A program made the translations under genes and the position numbers. 64,000 nucleotides of DNA, taken from contig JAQBYJ010000015.1 of assembly GCA_027622555.1 (NCBI GenBank), positions 1 to 64,000 on the forward strand. Direction: 5' to 3'. This document shows positions 18,669-27,865 of this stretch, in pieces. Under the pieces are notes generated by a model. That model was not told the DNA's origin. It was given only the letters and a program-made list of their open reading frames with translations, and did not search any database. Positions within the stretch are counted from its first letter, which is position 1; the number at the start of each line of letters is the position of its first letter. The stretch is from Verrucomicrobiota bacterium. GTDB lineage: Bacteria > Verrucomicrobiota > Verrucomicrobiia > Opitutales > UBA2995.

Positions 18669-18953
18669 TCAAGACACCTGAACGACTCGGTCCAAAGCTT
18701 CATTCTTTTCTTTCACATTTGCCAGAAACCTCGGATAGCGAGTTAGACTTTGCTCAACCTCTTCCCGGAGTCGTTGGAGGATATCTTGCTCCTCGAAGCG
18801 ATCTCTCTTCGACTGATTCACTTCCCCAATCTTCACAGCGATCAGGATACCCACGACGATGAGCAGGATCTCGCCCAGGGCATAGAGGATATACTTTTTA
18901 ACGTTGTTCAATTGGATGAGGTCTTTGCGGATGAAACGGAAGAGGTGGAGCAT
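18669..18953 (-). pseudogene. Truncated DUF6090-like membrane protein
   Basis: A 94-residue open frame with one membrane segment at about 20-42 (YILYALGEILLIVVGILIAV) and a charged helix. It matches the N-terminal part of the DUF6090-type proteins found in Bacteroidota and Verrucomicrobiota, which run to about 240 residues and start IRKDL..., then a conserved YxxGEI-x-L-V-V-GILIA core. The C-terminal two thirds are missing. It lies among repeats and near an insertion sequence, so I take it as a remnant, though a short functional protein cannot be excluded. Confidence 0.6.
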
Positions 18954-19045
18954 TATTTAAAGGCTGAAGGAGAAAGGTTGAAGGATGAATGCTAAGTTTT
19001 TGTTGGCTCGAATCAAACAATGAATTCAGGCTTCGAAATCAACTA

Positions 19046-19154
19046 GGCGAGACAGGTCGCTGGGGACCGGACTAATCACGCTTATGGTATCCTCATGTTA
19101 AATGCTCCCTACAAAACTGGAGCAGCACATAAGCGAACTTAAGCCTGTCTCGCC
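19046..19154. repeat. Inverted repeat of 11 bp, ends GGCGAGACAGG / CCTGTCTCGCC
   Basis: GGCGAGACAGG at 19046-19056 pairs perfectly with CCTGTCTCGCC at 19144-19154. Just inside the left arm is a small hairpin, GGTC-gctggg-GACC. The 109-bp span contains no gene. It could be a small non-autonomous element or a folded RNA; the sequence does not say which. Confidence 0.5.
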
Positions 19155-19202
19155 ATAGTGATGTCTCTTGGGGTTCTGGTTCCAGGGGTTTGAAATTGAA
19201 CT

Positions 19203-19271
19203 GTAGGAGGGGGTTTATTCCCCGATTTTTCGAAGCTCTATCAAGCGATCGGGGGATAAACCCCCTCCTAC
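19203..19271. repeat. REP-like inverted pair (GTAGGAGGGGG type)
   Basis: A 69-bp element with the same plan as the one at 12899-12971: GTAGGAG then GGGGG-TTTATT-CCCC and CGATTTTTCG on the left, and the inverted counterpart (GATCGGGGGATAAACCCCCTCCTAC) on the right, whose longest quoted run is split by the loop. The stem sequence differs from the other pair, but the GTAGGAG head and the CGATTT tail are kept, as expected for stem-compensated REP units. Confidence 0.7.
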
Positions 19272-19473
19272 CATTTCGTCTGAAGCCAGGCAGGCCATTA
19301 ATACAATCCAAGGCTGGTTTCAGAAGAGCCTTAGGGAGACCGCGGATGATTGAAAAACTTTGATTCAGCGATCGTCTGGCCGCTTATTAGTACGACCAGC
19401 CTTATTGCGTACCCGGCTATTCGTCACTCAGACATGGAAGGAGGAATCCCGTTTATGCAATATTGGCAATATA

Positions 19474-20749
19474 CTTTAGGGCACTTTGATAAATTAACTC
19501 ATTGACAGTCAGTTGCTTATATACAATAAGAAGGTTATATATGAAATGCTATCAACCTTCCTTTTTTGATGAAGCCGAACGTTATATCAAGTTGGACAAG
19601 CTCAAGGACCCGCTACTGGAGCTGAGCGAGTATATTGACTTCGAGATGTTCCGGCCCAAGCTCGAAACAGTTTTCGACAGACCCGGGAAGTCTAATGCGG
19701 GACGAAAGCCGCTGGATCCTGTATTCATGTTTAAAATACTCATTTTACAGCGACTCTATAATCTCTCCGACGAGCAGGTGGAATACCAGATCACCGATCG
19801 CCTTTCGTTCTGTCGTTTTCTGGAGCTTCCCCTGGGAGGCTGCGCCCCGGACTTCACGACGGTGTGGCGTTTTCGCGAGGCTCTTGTTCAGGCCGACGCA
19901 GTGAAGGGGCTGTTCGATTTGTTCACGAGTTCGCTCGAGTCGCGAGGACTCATCACTAAGACTGGAACGATTGTCGACGCCAGCTTCGTGGAAGTGCCCA
20001 AGCAACGCAACACGCGCGAGGAGAACGACTTGGTAAAGAACGGCCAAACACCCGAGGCATGGAAGTCCAATCCAAATAAGCTGAGCCAGAAGGATGTGGA
20101 CGCTCGCTGGACGAAGAAAAACAATGTATCGTATTATGGGTACAAGGATCACGTGAAGGCCGACGCCGAGTCCAAACTGATGACGGACTACGAGGTCACG
20201 GATGCCAGCGTGCACGATTCGCGTGTCCTGTTCGACTTGGTTGACGAGGAGGACAAGGGCGGGAAATTGTTCTGCGACAGCGCCTATAAAAGCGCCGAGA
20301 TAGATCAGAAGCTCGAAGAACTTGGAATCAATAATTTCATACATGAAAAAGCAACGCGGGGGCATCCCTTGAGCGAGCAAAGCAAACTACTCAATCACTT
20401 GAAGTCGCAAATACGCTGTCTTGTGGAACATATTTTCGGCCATATAGAAAACAGCATGGGCGGACCCGAACTGCGCTATATAGGATTGCAACGCAATGCG
20501 GCGGGCATCGGACTATGCAATTTGGCCTACAACATGAAACGCTACATCCAGTTGGTCAGACCATCTCGAAAGGCCGCCGCATAGGAAAAGAACGCAAAGA
20601 AAGCAAAAAAGCCGGAAAAACACAGATATAACTCGAGAATCAAGCCACAATCAGTCGGATCTACAGTATTAATCCTGTGTGTCCGAATCCACCAAGAACT
20701 TTTATTTGTCTCAACTAAAGAAAAACTGATTATTCAAAGTGCCCTAAAG
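19474..20749 (+). mobile_element. IS5-type insertion sequence
   Basis: About 1276 bp with 16-bp perfect terminal inverted repeats: CTTTAGGGCACTTTGA at 19474-19489 and TCAAAGTGCCCTAAAG at 20734-20749. It encodes one intact transposase. No convincing target-site duplication is seen at the borders: the flanks read ...CAATATA and CACCTCT..., so the exact ends may be a few bases inside. The element lies 54 bp upstream of the Na/Pi symporter gene and could affect its promoter. Confidence 0.85.
19541..20584 (+). CDS. IS5-family transposase
   Basis: A 347-residue DDE transposase. The N-terminal helical region has AGRKPLDPVFMFKILILQRLYNLSD split over residues 50-80, followed by the catalytic regions: TIVDASFV (first Asp), FCDSAYKS (second Asp) and the C-terminal RCLVEHIFGHIE (Glu). 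I take the ATG at 19541, which has AAGAAGG about seven bases upstream, instead of an in-frame start at 19502. The gene is uninterrupted and the terminal repeats are intact, so the element may still be mobile. Confidence 0.92.
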   Translation: MKCYQPSFFDEAERYIKLDKLKDPLLELSEYIDFEMFRPKLETVFDRPGKSNAGRKPLDPVFMFKILILQRLYNLSDEQVEYQITDRLSFCRFLELPLGGCAPDFTTVWRFREALVQADAVKGLFDLFTSSLESRGLITKTGTIVDASFVEVPKQRNTREENDLVKNGQTPEAWKSNPNKLSQKDVDARWTKKNNVSYYGYKDHVKADAESKLMTDYEVTDASVHDSRVLFDLVDEEDKGGKLFCDSAYKSAEIDQKLEELGINNFIHEKATRGHPLSEQSKLLNHLKSQIRCLVEHIFGHIENSMGGPELRYIGLQRNAAGIGLCNLAYNMKRYIQLVRPSRKAAA

Positions 20750-20803
20750 CACCTCTGCTCTTTCCTTCTGTGGTTGGGACGAATTGGTGAAATTCTATAA
20801 ACT

Positions 20804-22561
20804 ATGTTAACTTTTCTTGAAATTCTAGGTAGTTTAGGCGTGTTTCTCTATGGGATGAAGATCCTGAGTGAGGGGATTCAAAAGATAGCCGGTCAACGCC
20901 TGCGTTACGTGATGGCCACGATGACGCAGAACCGATTTTCAGGATTGTTTACAGGCTTCGGAATCACATCTGTTCTTCAATCCTCTTCAGCTACTACGGT
21001 AATCGTGGTATCCTTCGTCAGTGCGGGTTTGCTGACACTGACAGAATCGATAGCGGTTATTATGGGTGCGAACTTGGGCACTACTATTACCGCCTGGATC
21101 ATTGCAGCGGTTGGTAAATTCAGTCTTTCTTCTATCGCCATTCCCATCATCGGTGTTGGCTTACCAATATTTTTCATTGGGAAAAATCGTCTGAAGAATA
21201 TCGGTGAGGGAACCATTGGTTTTGGACTTCTCTTTCTCGGCCTCGGGCTACTGAAAGAGGCTGTGCCTGATGTCGATGCCGTACAAGAGCAGGCAGCGCA
21301 GCTTCAGGGAATTATACAAAGTTTGAGTGGTCGTGGGTATTTGTCTTATTTGGTTTTCCTTTTCGTCGGTGTCATTCTTACACTTATGGTGCAGTCCTCT
21401 TCTGCGGCCATGGCGATTACCGTGACTTTCGCTATTAACGGTTGGATCGGTTTCGAAGAATCTGCCTTCATTGTCCTTGGAGAAAATATTGGAACTACTG
21501 TTACTGCATGGCTAGCCGCGCTTGGTGGTAACCACAACGCGAAGCGAGCGGCCCGGGCGCATTTCCTGTTCAATGTTCTTGGGGTCATATGGATGCTGTT
21601 GATGTTCCCTCTATTTTCGCACTTGGTGGAGGCATTAGCGAATGGGCTTCCCGATTCACTCCGAACGGCAAAGCACGACAGCGACATTGGTTTCAAACTC
21701 GCGATCTTCCACACCGCTTTCAATTTCTGCAATATCTGCCTGCTCATCGGTTTTATTCCGTGGATCGCGAAGGTGGTTAGTCGTTGGGTCAAGGAGCCTC
21801 CCGCGGGTTCGATTCCGCGGCAACGTCTCACTTTCATGACTCAGAATCTGGTCCATACCGGAGAGTTGAACCTGCCGGAAGCCGAAAAGGCTACGGTGGA
21901 ACTTGCCCGTCTTACGCAGGATATGTTTAATGGATTTGTGGATGTGTTTAATCGTCCCAATGAGGATCTTTCCGAGAGGGTCAAGCAGCTTAAGGCCATG
22001 GAAGATCAAGCGGACAGGTCAACGGAGGAGATCACCGAATATCTTGTTCGCTGTTCAGCGGCGGAGATCGGCCAGCAGAATGCTGTGGAGGTCTCGCAGA
22101 TGATCCGTATCGTGGCGGAGTTGGAAACGATCACCGATACAGTCTATCACTTGGTGAAATTCGCGCAACGCCGTTACCGCAAAGAGCGCGAATTCTCTCC
22201 AAAAGTCATGAAAGGCGTTGCCAAGTTAGCCGACGTTGTCGGGAAGTTAATCAACCTTTATAACGAACAGATGTTCCAGCCCGTCAATGAGGAGGAAATA
22301 AAAGAGGCCCTCGTTCTGGAGGGGCAAATTAAAAAACGGCGCAAGAGGCTCAACCGCTTGTCTATGGCTCGCATGAGCCAGCCGGAAGCCGATCTCAAAA
22401 CCGAAATTCTTAACATGGAAATCAACAACCATCTGGAGATGATTGGAAATTTCTCTGTCAACGTCATGCAAGGGCTCTACATCATGACGGGCCATGAGGA
22501 GCATCCCGAAGAGATAGCCGCCGAGGTCAATAAGATGTCCAGGAAGAACCCCGAATCATAA
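20804..22561 (+). CDS. Na+/phosphate symporter with PhoU-like C-terminal domain
   Basis: A 585-residue inner-membrane transporter of the Na/Pi cotransporter II (NptA/YjbB) type. Two inverted-topology repeats each contain the diagnostic QSSS: residues 59-62 (LQSSSATTV) and 197-200 (VQSSSAAMA). About 350 residues of membrane helices are followed by a roughly 230-residue helical PhoU-like cytoplasmic domain. It imports (or, in some homologues, exports) phosphate with sodium. It faces the Pst/Pho operon tail to tail and may provide low-affinity transport when phosphate is plentiful. Confidence 0.9.
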   Translation: MLTFLEILGSLGVFLYGMKILSEGIQKIAGQRLRYVMATMTQNRFSGLFTGFGITSVLQSSSATTVIVVSFVSAGLLTLTESIAVIMGANLGTTITAWIIAAVGKFSLSSIAIPIIGVGLPIFFIGKNRLKNIGEGTIGFGLLFLGLGLLKEAVPDVDAVQEQAAQLQGIIQSLSGRGYLSYLVFLFVGVILTLMVQSSSAAMAITVTFAINGWIGFEESAFIVLGENIGTTVTAWLAALGGNHNAKRAARAHFLFNVLGVIWMLLMFPLFSHLVEALANGLPDSLRTAKHDSDIGFKLAIFHTAFNFCNICLLIGFIPWIAKVVSRWVKEPPAGSIPRQRLTFMTQNLVHTGELNLPEAEKATVELARLTQDMFNGFVDVFNRPNEDLSERVKQLKAMEDQADRSTEEITEYLVRCSAAEIGQQNAVEVSQMIRIVAELETITDTVYHLVKFAQRRYRKEREFSPKVMKGVAKLADVVGKLINLYNEQMFQPVNEEEIKEALVLEGQIKKRRKRLNRLSMARMSQPEADLKTEILNMEINNHLEMIGNFSVNVMQGLYIMTGHEEHPEEIAAEVNKMSRKNPES

Positions 22562-22597
22562 TCCTACAATCGCTAGGAAGAACACTTTCGTAGGATT
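22560..22597. terminator. Weak hairpin between convergent symporter and phoR genes
   Basis: AATCCTAC at 22560-22567 pairs with GTAGGATT at 22590-22597 around a 22-base loop; TTTATT follows. It sits just past the symporter stop in a 69-bp convergent gap. The large loop makes it a modest terminator candidate only. Confidence 0.4.
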
Positions 22598-22630
22598 TTA
22601 TTCCCGCTTTCTGGCCGTAGTTCCAATACG

Positions 22631-23914
22631 CTAAGACTTCAGGCGTGTGGGTATTGTAAATGAAATTCGAAGTCCGCCATCCTCAAGATTTTCTGCTCGG
22701 ATCTTCCCGCCGTGGAGAGTTATGATACGTTTAACGATACTTAGTCCCAAGCCAGTTCCACCCTTTTCTCGCGATCGCCCTTTTTCTACTCTGTAGAATC
22801 TTTCAAATATTCTGGGTAAATCTTCTTCAGGTATTCCAGGACCATTGTCGCATACCCATGCGTGCAAATGGTGCTTTATCGAGGAAGTCCCTACTGTGAG
22901 TTTGGATTTCTCTGGTGTATATTTTAGTACATTTAAGAAAAGATTTTCAAACACTTGAACCAAGCGTGACGGATCCGCTTCAATTTCGATTTCGTCGTTG
23001 GACAATTCCATTTCCAAACTAATTCCTCGTTCTTCAAATCGTTCCGAATAATGTACCACGACCTCACTTATGAGCGCATTTATAGAAACTTTTTTCCAGG
23101 ATGCTCCGGGTTTGGTTGATTCAATTTGTGAGAGTGAAAGGAGGTCCTCTAGCAATTCATGGAGTCGATCGACGTTTTTCCCCAACTTATTCAGAAAGTT
23201 TAATTTCTGTTCTTCAGGCATCTTGTTTATGTCTTGTATCAACGTGTCGGCGTACCCTTTTATTATGGTCACAGGAGTTCGCAACTCGTGTGACACATTG
23301 GCTACAAATTCTTTCCGGATAGTCTCCAACTCCTTTTGATGCGTGATGTCATAGAATATGAGTAAAGTTAAATCTGTCCCATTTCGAGTGCTTGCTCGCA
23401 TCGGTGCGCCTGATACTTTCAGCCATCTACGATCTTCCGCCTGAATTAATTCTAGTTCAGCCGGTTCTTCAGGTTTTCCAGAGTTTATCTCATTAATAAT
23501 CGTTGAAAGCCGAGAGCTGGCAAAAAGTATATCAAGTCTTTGACCTACGATCTCTCGACCGCCTATCCAATTGTGAAAAGAACGCTTCAGAGCCTTGTTC
23601 GCCATGAGAACCCGACTGTTTCCATCAAGTATTACAACCCCCTCATACATGTTCCCCAGCATGGCCTCCAATTGATTCACATGTTTAGAATGTCCCTGTT
23701 GTAGCTGGGTATTTTCCGAAATCAGATTGTTGATTTCTTTGGTTAGCCGAAGCATGTACTTCGAGCCAGCCAATACCGTTTCTCCTTCTTGCAGAAAACT
23801 CTGCTTCGCCTTCAATGAGTCCCCCAGGTGTTTTACATAATTCCTGTAATATATATACCTGTGGGAAAAAAATAGCAGCAGCCCAATTATTACCAGGACA
23901 AGAAGTACATCCAT
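22631..23914 (-). CDS. phoR: Phosphate regulon sensor histidine kinase
   Basis: A 427-residue sensor kinase. One membrane helix at 1-18 is followed by a linker and a PAS domain at about 85-190; the dimerisation box has the phospho-accepting His209 in NVSHELRTP, and the ATPase domain shows the N box, then DNGPGIPEE (G1) and GGTGLGLSIV (G2). A single N-terminal helix without a large periplasmic loop and a PAS domain is the layout of PhoR proteins, which sense the Pst/PhoU state and not phosphate directly. Its ATG shares one base with the phoB stop (TAATG), so translation is coupled. Confidence 0.93.
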   Translation of the reverse strand: MDVLLVLVIIGLLLFFSHRYIYYRNYVKHLGDSLKAKQSFLQEGETVLAGSKYMLRLTKEINNLISENTQLQQGHSKHVNQLEAMLGNMYEGVVILDGNSRVLMANKALKRSFHNWIGGREIVGQRLDILFASSRLSTIINEINSGKPEEPAELELIQAEDRRWLKVSGAPMRASTRNGTDLTLLIFYDITHQKELETIRKEFVANVSHELRTPVTIIKGYADTLIQDINKMPEEQKLNFLNKLGKNVDRLHELLEDLLSLSQIESTKPGASWKKVSINALISEVVVHYSERFEERGISLEMELSNDEIEIEADPSRLVQVFENLFLNVLKYTPEKSKLTVGTSSIKHHLHAWVCDNGPGIPEEDLPRIFERFYRVEKGRSREKGGTGLGLSIVKRIITLHGGKIRAENLEDGGLRISFTIPTRLKS

Positions 23915-24612
23915 TATGCTTCAACCACTCGGTAGCCTACACCACGAATGGTTTCTATTATGTCCGCTTGATTGCCCAATTTTTCACGCAACCTTCGAAC
24001 ATGGGTATCAACGGTTCTGGTTTCAGTATCACTTTCGTACTGCCAGACATTGGTAAGCAAACTTTCGCGCGATTGAACACGCCCCTTTCTCTCGATGAGA
24101 AGTTTGAGCAATTTAAACTCGGTCGCCGTCAGTTCTACATTGTTGCCTTCGACTTGTAGCAAATGTTGATCTTCGTCCAACATTACTTTCCGGATTTGGA
24201 CTCTCGATGTATTAACGTTCGGAGAAGATTGACGCGTGCGTTTTAATATGGCTTTAACTCTTAGTACGACCTCTTTGATGTTGAAGGGCTTGCAAATATA
24301 ATCATCCCCACCTGATTCCAGACCATGGATTCGGTCTTTATCCTCCGTTTTTGCAGTAAGGAATATTACGGGTACATGTTTGATTCTTTGGTCAGCCCGG
24401 ATCATTCGGCAAATCTGGAGGCCGTTGATATCGGGCATCATAATGTCCAGGATGAATAAATCAGGCTCGAAGTCTCGGGCAACTCCCATGATTTGTGTTG
24501 GATCGTTAATGGTCTCTACGATAAAAGATTCTGCTTCGAGGTGGTAGCGAAGTAGGCTGGTTACATCTTCTTCGTCATCCACAATTACGATCTTATATTT
24601 AGAATGGATCAT
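23914..24612 (-). CDS. phoB: Phosphate regulon response regulator
   Basis: A 232-residue OmpR/PhoB-type regulator. The receiver domain has the acidic pair DDEED at 12-16, the phospho-acceptor Asp56 (LFILDIMMPD) and Lys in ICKPFN; the winged-helix DNA-binding domain ends with TVDTHVRRLREKLG and RGVGYRVVE. Phosphorylated by PhoR, it should activate the pst genes through Pho-box sites; a candidate lies upstream of pstS at 31464-31481. Gene order with phoU before it and phoR after it supports the name. Confidence 0.93.
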   Translation of the reverse strand: MIHSKYKIVIVDDEEDVTSLLRYHLEAESFIVETINDPTQIMGVARDFEPDLFILDIMMPDINGLQICRMIRADQRIKHVPVIFLTAKTEDKDRIHGLESGGDDYICKPFNIKEVVLRVKAILKRTRQSSPNVNTSRVQIRKVMLDEDQHLLQVEGNNVELTATEFKLLKLLIERKGRVQSRESLLTNVWQYESDTETRTVDTHVRRLREKLGNQADIIETIRGVGYRVVEA

Positions 24613-24633
24613 TTCTTCGTATTAAGAGAAATA

Positions 24634-25311
24634 CTATTTCCGGTACGCATCATTGGTATGGCGGATATCGTCTCCCGTTAGAAAGTAGATAACCTCTTCT
24701 GCTATGTTTACTGCATGATCACCCACGCGTTCCAGAGATTTCGATATGAACAACAAGTCGATCAGCACTGGCACTTCTTGGGGGTCGGGAACACTATTTG
24801 AAATGTATGCATTTATCTTCTTATTGATCGCTTTATAAAGGTCATCAATCTGTTTGTCTTTTGAAGGTAATTTTCTGGCCGAGTCGAGATCCGCTTTTAG
24901 GAAACAGCTCATCGCTTCATTGATCGAGTTTGTTGCCAGGCGACCTAGAGTCTCTATATTATACAGATGTCCGGCATAGCCTGAGCGTATGATTTTCTTT
25001 GCTCGTTTTGCTATGGAGCAAGCCTCATCTCCAGCACGTTCCAAATCTCTCGAACCCTTTAAAGCCGTATAAAGAAAACGAACATCAGAGGCCACGGGTG
25101 AATGTAAGGTTATGTGTTGCACAACGTGTTGATCAATCCACTTGCTAAGTTCATCGATCTCATCGTCTGCTTCGATTGTTTTTTGTACCAGATCAAGATC
25201 TTTTTGGATCAGTGCTTCGATCGCAGTGCTTACATTTGCGTAGGCAAGCTCAGCCATTCGGTTGAGATTGATCCGTAGCTGATTCAGGTTTTCTTCAAAA
25301 AATCGTTCCAT
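24634..25311 (-). CDS. phoU: Phosphate signalling protein PhoU
   Basis: A 225-residue all-helical protein made of two PhoU repeats, with the typical E-x3-D-x3 helices (for instance ADDEIDELSKWI and GSRDLERAGDEACSIAKRA, and the second repeat SLERVGDHAVNIAEE). It links the Pst transporter to PhoR and dampens Pho-regulon expression when phosphate is sufficient. It is 17 bp downstream of pstB and 21 bp upstream of phoB in the same operon. Confidence 0.95.
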   Translation of the reverse strand: MERFFEENLNQLRINLNRMAELAYANVSTAIEALIQKDLDLVQKTIEADDEIDELSKWIDQHVVQHITLHSPVASDVRFLYTALKGSRDLERAGDEACSIAKRAKKIIRSGYAGHLYNIETLGRLATNSINEAMSCFLKADLDSARKLPSKDKQIDDLYKAINKKINAYISNSVPDPQEVPVLIDLLFISKSLERVGDHAVNIAEEVIYFLTGDDIRHTNDAYRK

Positions 25312-25328
25312 AACTATTGATTGTTGGA

Positions 25329-26153
25329 TTAACCAAACCGTCCTGAGACATAGGCTTCAGTTTGTTCATTTCGGGGATTTAAAAATATTTCTTTAGTATA
25401 GTTGTATTCAATCATTTTCCCCAGAAAGAAGAAAGCTGTTTTGTCCGACACGCGAGCCGCTTGCTGCATATTATGAGTTACTATCACTATGGTGTAGTTG
25501 AGCTTGAGCTCGTGGATGAGCTCTTCGACTTTTGCCGTGGCAATCGGATCCAGGGCGGAGCAAGGCTCATCCATCAGAATGACTTCCGGTTCATTTGCAA
25601 TGGCACGGGCGATACACAAACGTTGCATTTGTCCACCCGACAAACTGAAGGCACTCTCTCCAAGTCTGTCTTTTACCTCATCCCATAGTGCGGCTGCTCG
25701 CAGACTTTTCTCGGCGACTTCGTCGAGCGCTGATTTTTTATTCCTTCCGGCTACCCGAAGGCTGTAGACCACGTTTTCGTAAATAGATTTTGGAAATGGA
25801 TTCGATTTCTGAAACACCATGCCGATCCGTTTACGAAGCGAGATAACCTCAATCATGGGGTCATAAATACTTTGGCCTCCTATGATGATATCTCCCTTAT
25901 GATGAGCTTCAATCACCAGGTCATTCATGCGGTTGAAGTTTCGTAACAAGGTAGATTTCCCGCAACCGGATGGTCCGATCAGCGCGGTCACTTGCTGTTT
26001 TGGTATTTCAAGATTTAGGTCGTGGAGTACCTTAGCTTTTCCGTACCAGAAATTGTAGTCCTTGACTGATATATAGTTTTCCCTACCGGCCTCAACTTTA
26101 GGAGTAGCTTCTTGTTTGGTGATGGTGGAAGTTTTTTCGCGTACGTTTTCCAT
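25329..26153 (-). CDS. pstB: Phosphate ABC transporter ATPase
   Basis: Couples ATP hydrolysis to high-affinity phosphate import. From the ATG at 26153 the protein has 274 residues; the Walker A box GPSGCGKS is at about 60-67, the signature is LSGGQMQR, and Walker B is [16 protein letters not shown] at 26168 that overlaps the pstA stop could extend it by five residues. The 25 or so N-terminal residues before the ABC fold are polar and longer than in most PstB. It lies between pstA and phoU. Confidence 0.95.
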   Translation of the reverse strand: MENVREKTSTITKQEATPKVEAGRENYISVKDYNFWYGKAKVLHDLNLEIPKQQVTALIGPSGCGKSTLLRNFNRMNDLVIEAHHKGDIIIGGQSIYDPMIEVISLRKRIGMVFQKSNPFPKSIYENVVYSLRVAGRNKKSALDEVAEKSLRAAALWDEVKDRLGESAFSLSGGQMQRLCIARAIANEPEVILMDEPCSALDPIATAKVEELIHELKLNYTIVIVTHNMQQAARVSDKTAFFFLGKMIEYNYTKEIFLNPRNEQTEAYVSGRFG

Positions 26154-26164
26154 GAAATGGTTAA

Positions 26165-27844
26165 TCAAAAAGTGGAGGTCTTGTATTTTCTTTTCAGTCG
26201 ATTGCGGATCATTATGGCTACCAGATTGAGCATTACAATTAACAGGATTAAGAGCAAGGTAGTGGCGAATACCATTGGCATGGCTGCTTCCGAGTCGGGC
26301 GATTGGAATCCCAGGTCGTAGATGTGGAAACCGAGGTGCATGAACTTTCGTTCTAAATGAACGAATGGGAACTGTGTATCAATGGGAAGAGACGGTGCAA
26401 TCTTTACCACACCGACCAGCATCAACGGTGCGACTTCGCCAGCACCGCGAGCCATTGCGAGTATCATGCCCGTTAGAATTCCAGGAGCGCTTGCCGGAAG
26501 AACAATCCGTTGGATCGTTTGCCATTTTGATGCCCCGCAAGCGAGGGAACTTTCCCTGATACCGCGGGATACCGATGCGAGTGCTTCTTCCGAGGCAACG
26601 ATTACGACGGGAACAGTCATCAATGCCAAAGTCAGGGACGCCCAAAGGATTCCACCGGTTCCGAAGGTAGGGGTAGGAAGTCGCAATGAGAAAAATAATT
26701 GGTCCAAGGTTCCTCCGACAAAATATACAAAGAAACCCAACCCAAAAACTCCAAACACGATGGATGGAACTCCCGCCAAATTGTTAATGGCGATTCTGAC
26801 AGAACGGACGAACAGTCCATCCCTTGCATATTCTTTTAAATAAATGGCCGCGATTACCCCAAATGGGGTTACCGCAATACTCATCAAAAGGGTCATGACA
26901 AACGTGCCAAAGATTGCCGGGAAAACGCCCCCTTCCGTATTCGCCTCTCTGGGTTCTTCAATCAGGAATCCCAGGGTGTGCTTTATAAAGATCCCTGCTT
27001 TCCCAAAGAATCCTAATTGGTTTGGATAGTAAAAACTATAGATACTTCCAATGGATTGTTCGACCTGCTCGCCGGAAGCTAGTGTATATGCCAGTTTACT
27101 GGACTCCTGAAAATCTCTTAGTCCTCGAGCTTGAGCGGCGAGAGTTGTAAATAACGATTGGTGGCGAGCCCGTTCATTTTCAATTCGATTCAGACTCGCT
27201 ATGTCAGCAGGGCTTTGAACGTTCGATCGGTCTATCTTCAGCTTTTCCAGGCGAAGTTTTTCAAGTGCCTTGTTAATTGCTCCAATTTCATTGAATTCCA
27301 GGTAACGGATTTTTTCGCGCCGGTCCCGGCATTCTTCTATGAGTGCTTTTAGGGCCGCATTAAAATTCGGGTTGCTCGCTTCAATCCTTTCACCGTTTAC
27401 GAAGCTTAAATAAGCGGGATAAGCGATGGCATCCCCATACTCGGCCCTTTCCAGGATTACAATTTCCTCGGGTTCGGAAACTTCCAGAATAGAGCTTCGA
27501 TCAAAATATTTATAGGAGAATCCGAATTGATCTTTGTTTCCCAGGAAAAGTTGCCACTCCTTCACTGGAGCTTGGGGATTCGTTAATGATTTATCGAGGG
27601 ATTTAGTCTGTTCTGAAGTAATTATTCCCGCAACTTTCGAACGTGATCCCAGACCGGTTACCGCCTCCGTATCCAACTTCAATTGGACAACCCGTTGGGG
27701 CCAAAAAACTGACAACCCGTTGTAGGCGATTACTCCAATTAACGCTACAATCATCACTAGGCCCAAGAACAGGCCCAGAGAGGAAAACCATACGGCTATT
27801 TCTCCTTTGACTCGGACTTGCTTTTGTTTGGCCAGATCTTTCAT
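26165..27844 (-). CDS. pstA: Phosphate ABC transporter permease PstA, large-insert form
   Basis: A 559-residue permease, about twice the usual PstA length (near 290). The extra part is one long insert of about 250 residues between the first membrane helix (about 17-40) and the six-helix core (from about 305). The insert contains a coiled coil ([20 protein letters not shown], later [14 protein letters not shown]) and should lie in the periplasm. The core has the ABC permease EAA-type loop near [16 protein letters not shown]. Similar large PstA/PstC forms are known in some gammaproteobacteria. It is 21 bp after pstC. Confidence 0.92.
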   Translation of the reverse strand: MKDLAKQKQVRVKGEIAVWFSSLGLFLGLVMIVALIGVIAYNGLSVFWPQRVVQLKLDTEAVTGLGSRSKVAGIITSEQTKSLDKSLTNPQAPVKEWQLFLGNKDQFGFSYKYFDRSSILEVSEPEEIVILERAEYGDAIAYPAYLSFVNGERIEASNPNFNAALKALIEECRDRREKIRYLEFNEIGAINKALEKLRLEKLKIDRSNVQSPADIASLNRIENERARHQSLFTTLAAQARGLRDFQESSKLAYTLASGEQVEQSIGSIYSFYYPNQLGFFGKAGIFIKHTLGFLIEEPREANTEGGVFPAIFGTFVMTLLMSIAVTPFGVIAAIYLKEYARDGLFVRSVRIAINNLAGVPSIVFGVFGLGFFVYFVGGTLDQLFFSLRLPTPTFGTGGILWASLTLALMTVPVVIVASEEALASVSRGIRESSLACGASKWQTIQRIVLPASAPGILTGMILAMARGAGEVAPLMLVGVVKIAPSLPIDTQFPFVHLERKFMHLGFHIYDLGFQSPDSEAAMPMVFATTLLLILLIVMLNLVAIMIRNRLKRKYKTSTF

Positions 27845-27865
27845 GCAGTTTTAAATCCCTTCCGG

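Larger units (their letters stand above)
18954..19473. other. Gene-free decayed stretch before the insertion sequence
   Basis: No gene is seen in these 520 bp. The stretch holds the 11-bp inverted repeat at 19046-19154 and the REP-like pair at 19203-19271. It joins the DUF6090-like remnant to the insertion sequence, and looks like decayed accessory DNA. Confidence 0.5.

Noticed and set aside
19440-20760. A target-site duplication for the IS5-type element
   Set aside because: Left flank (CAATATA) and right flank (CACCTCT) do not match; TTAG/CTAA at the ends belongs to the inverted repeat itself.
21346-22009. Several antisense frames inside the Na/Pi symporter
   Set aside because: They are antisense to a complete transporter with clear QSSS motifs.
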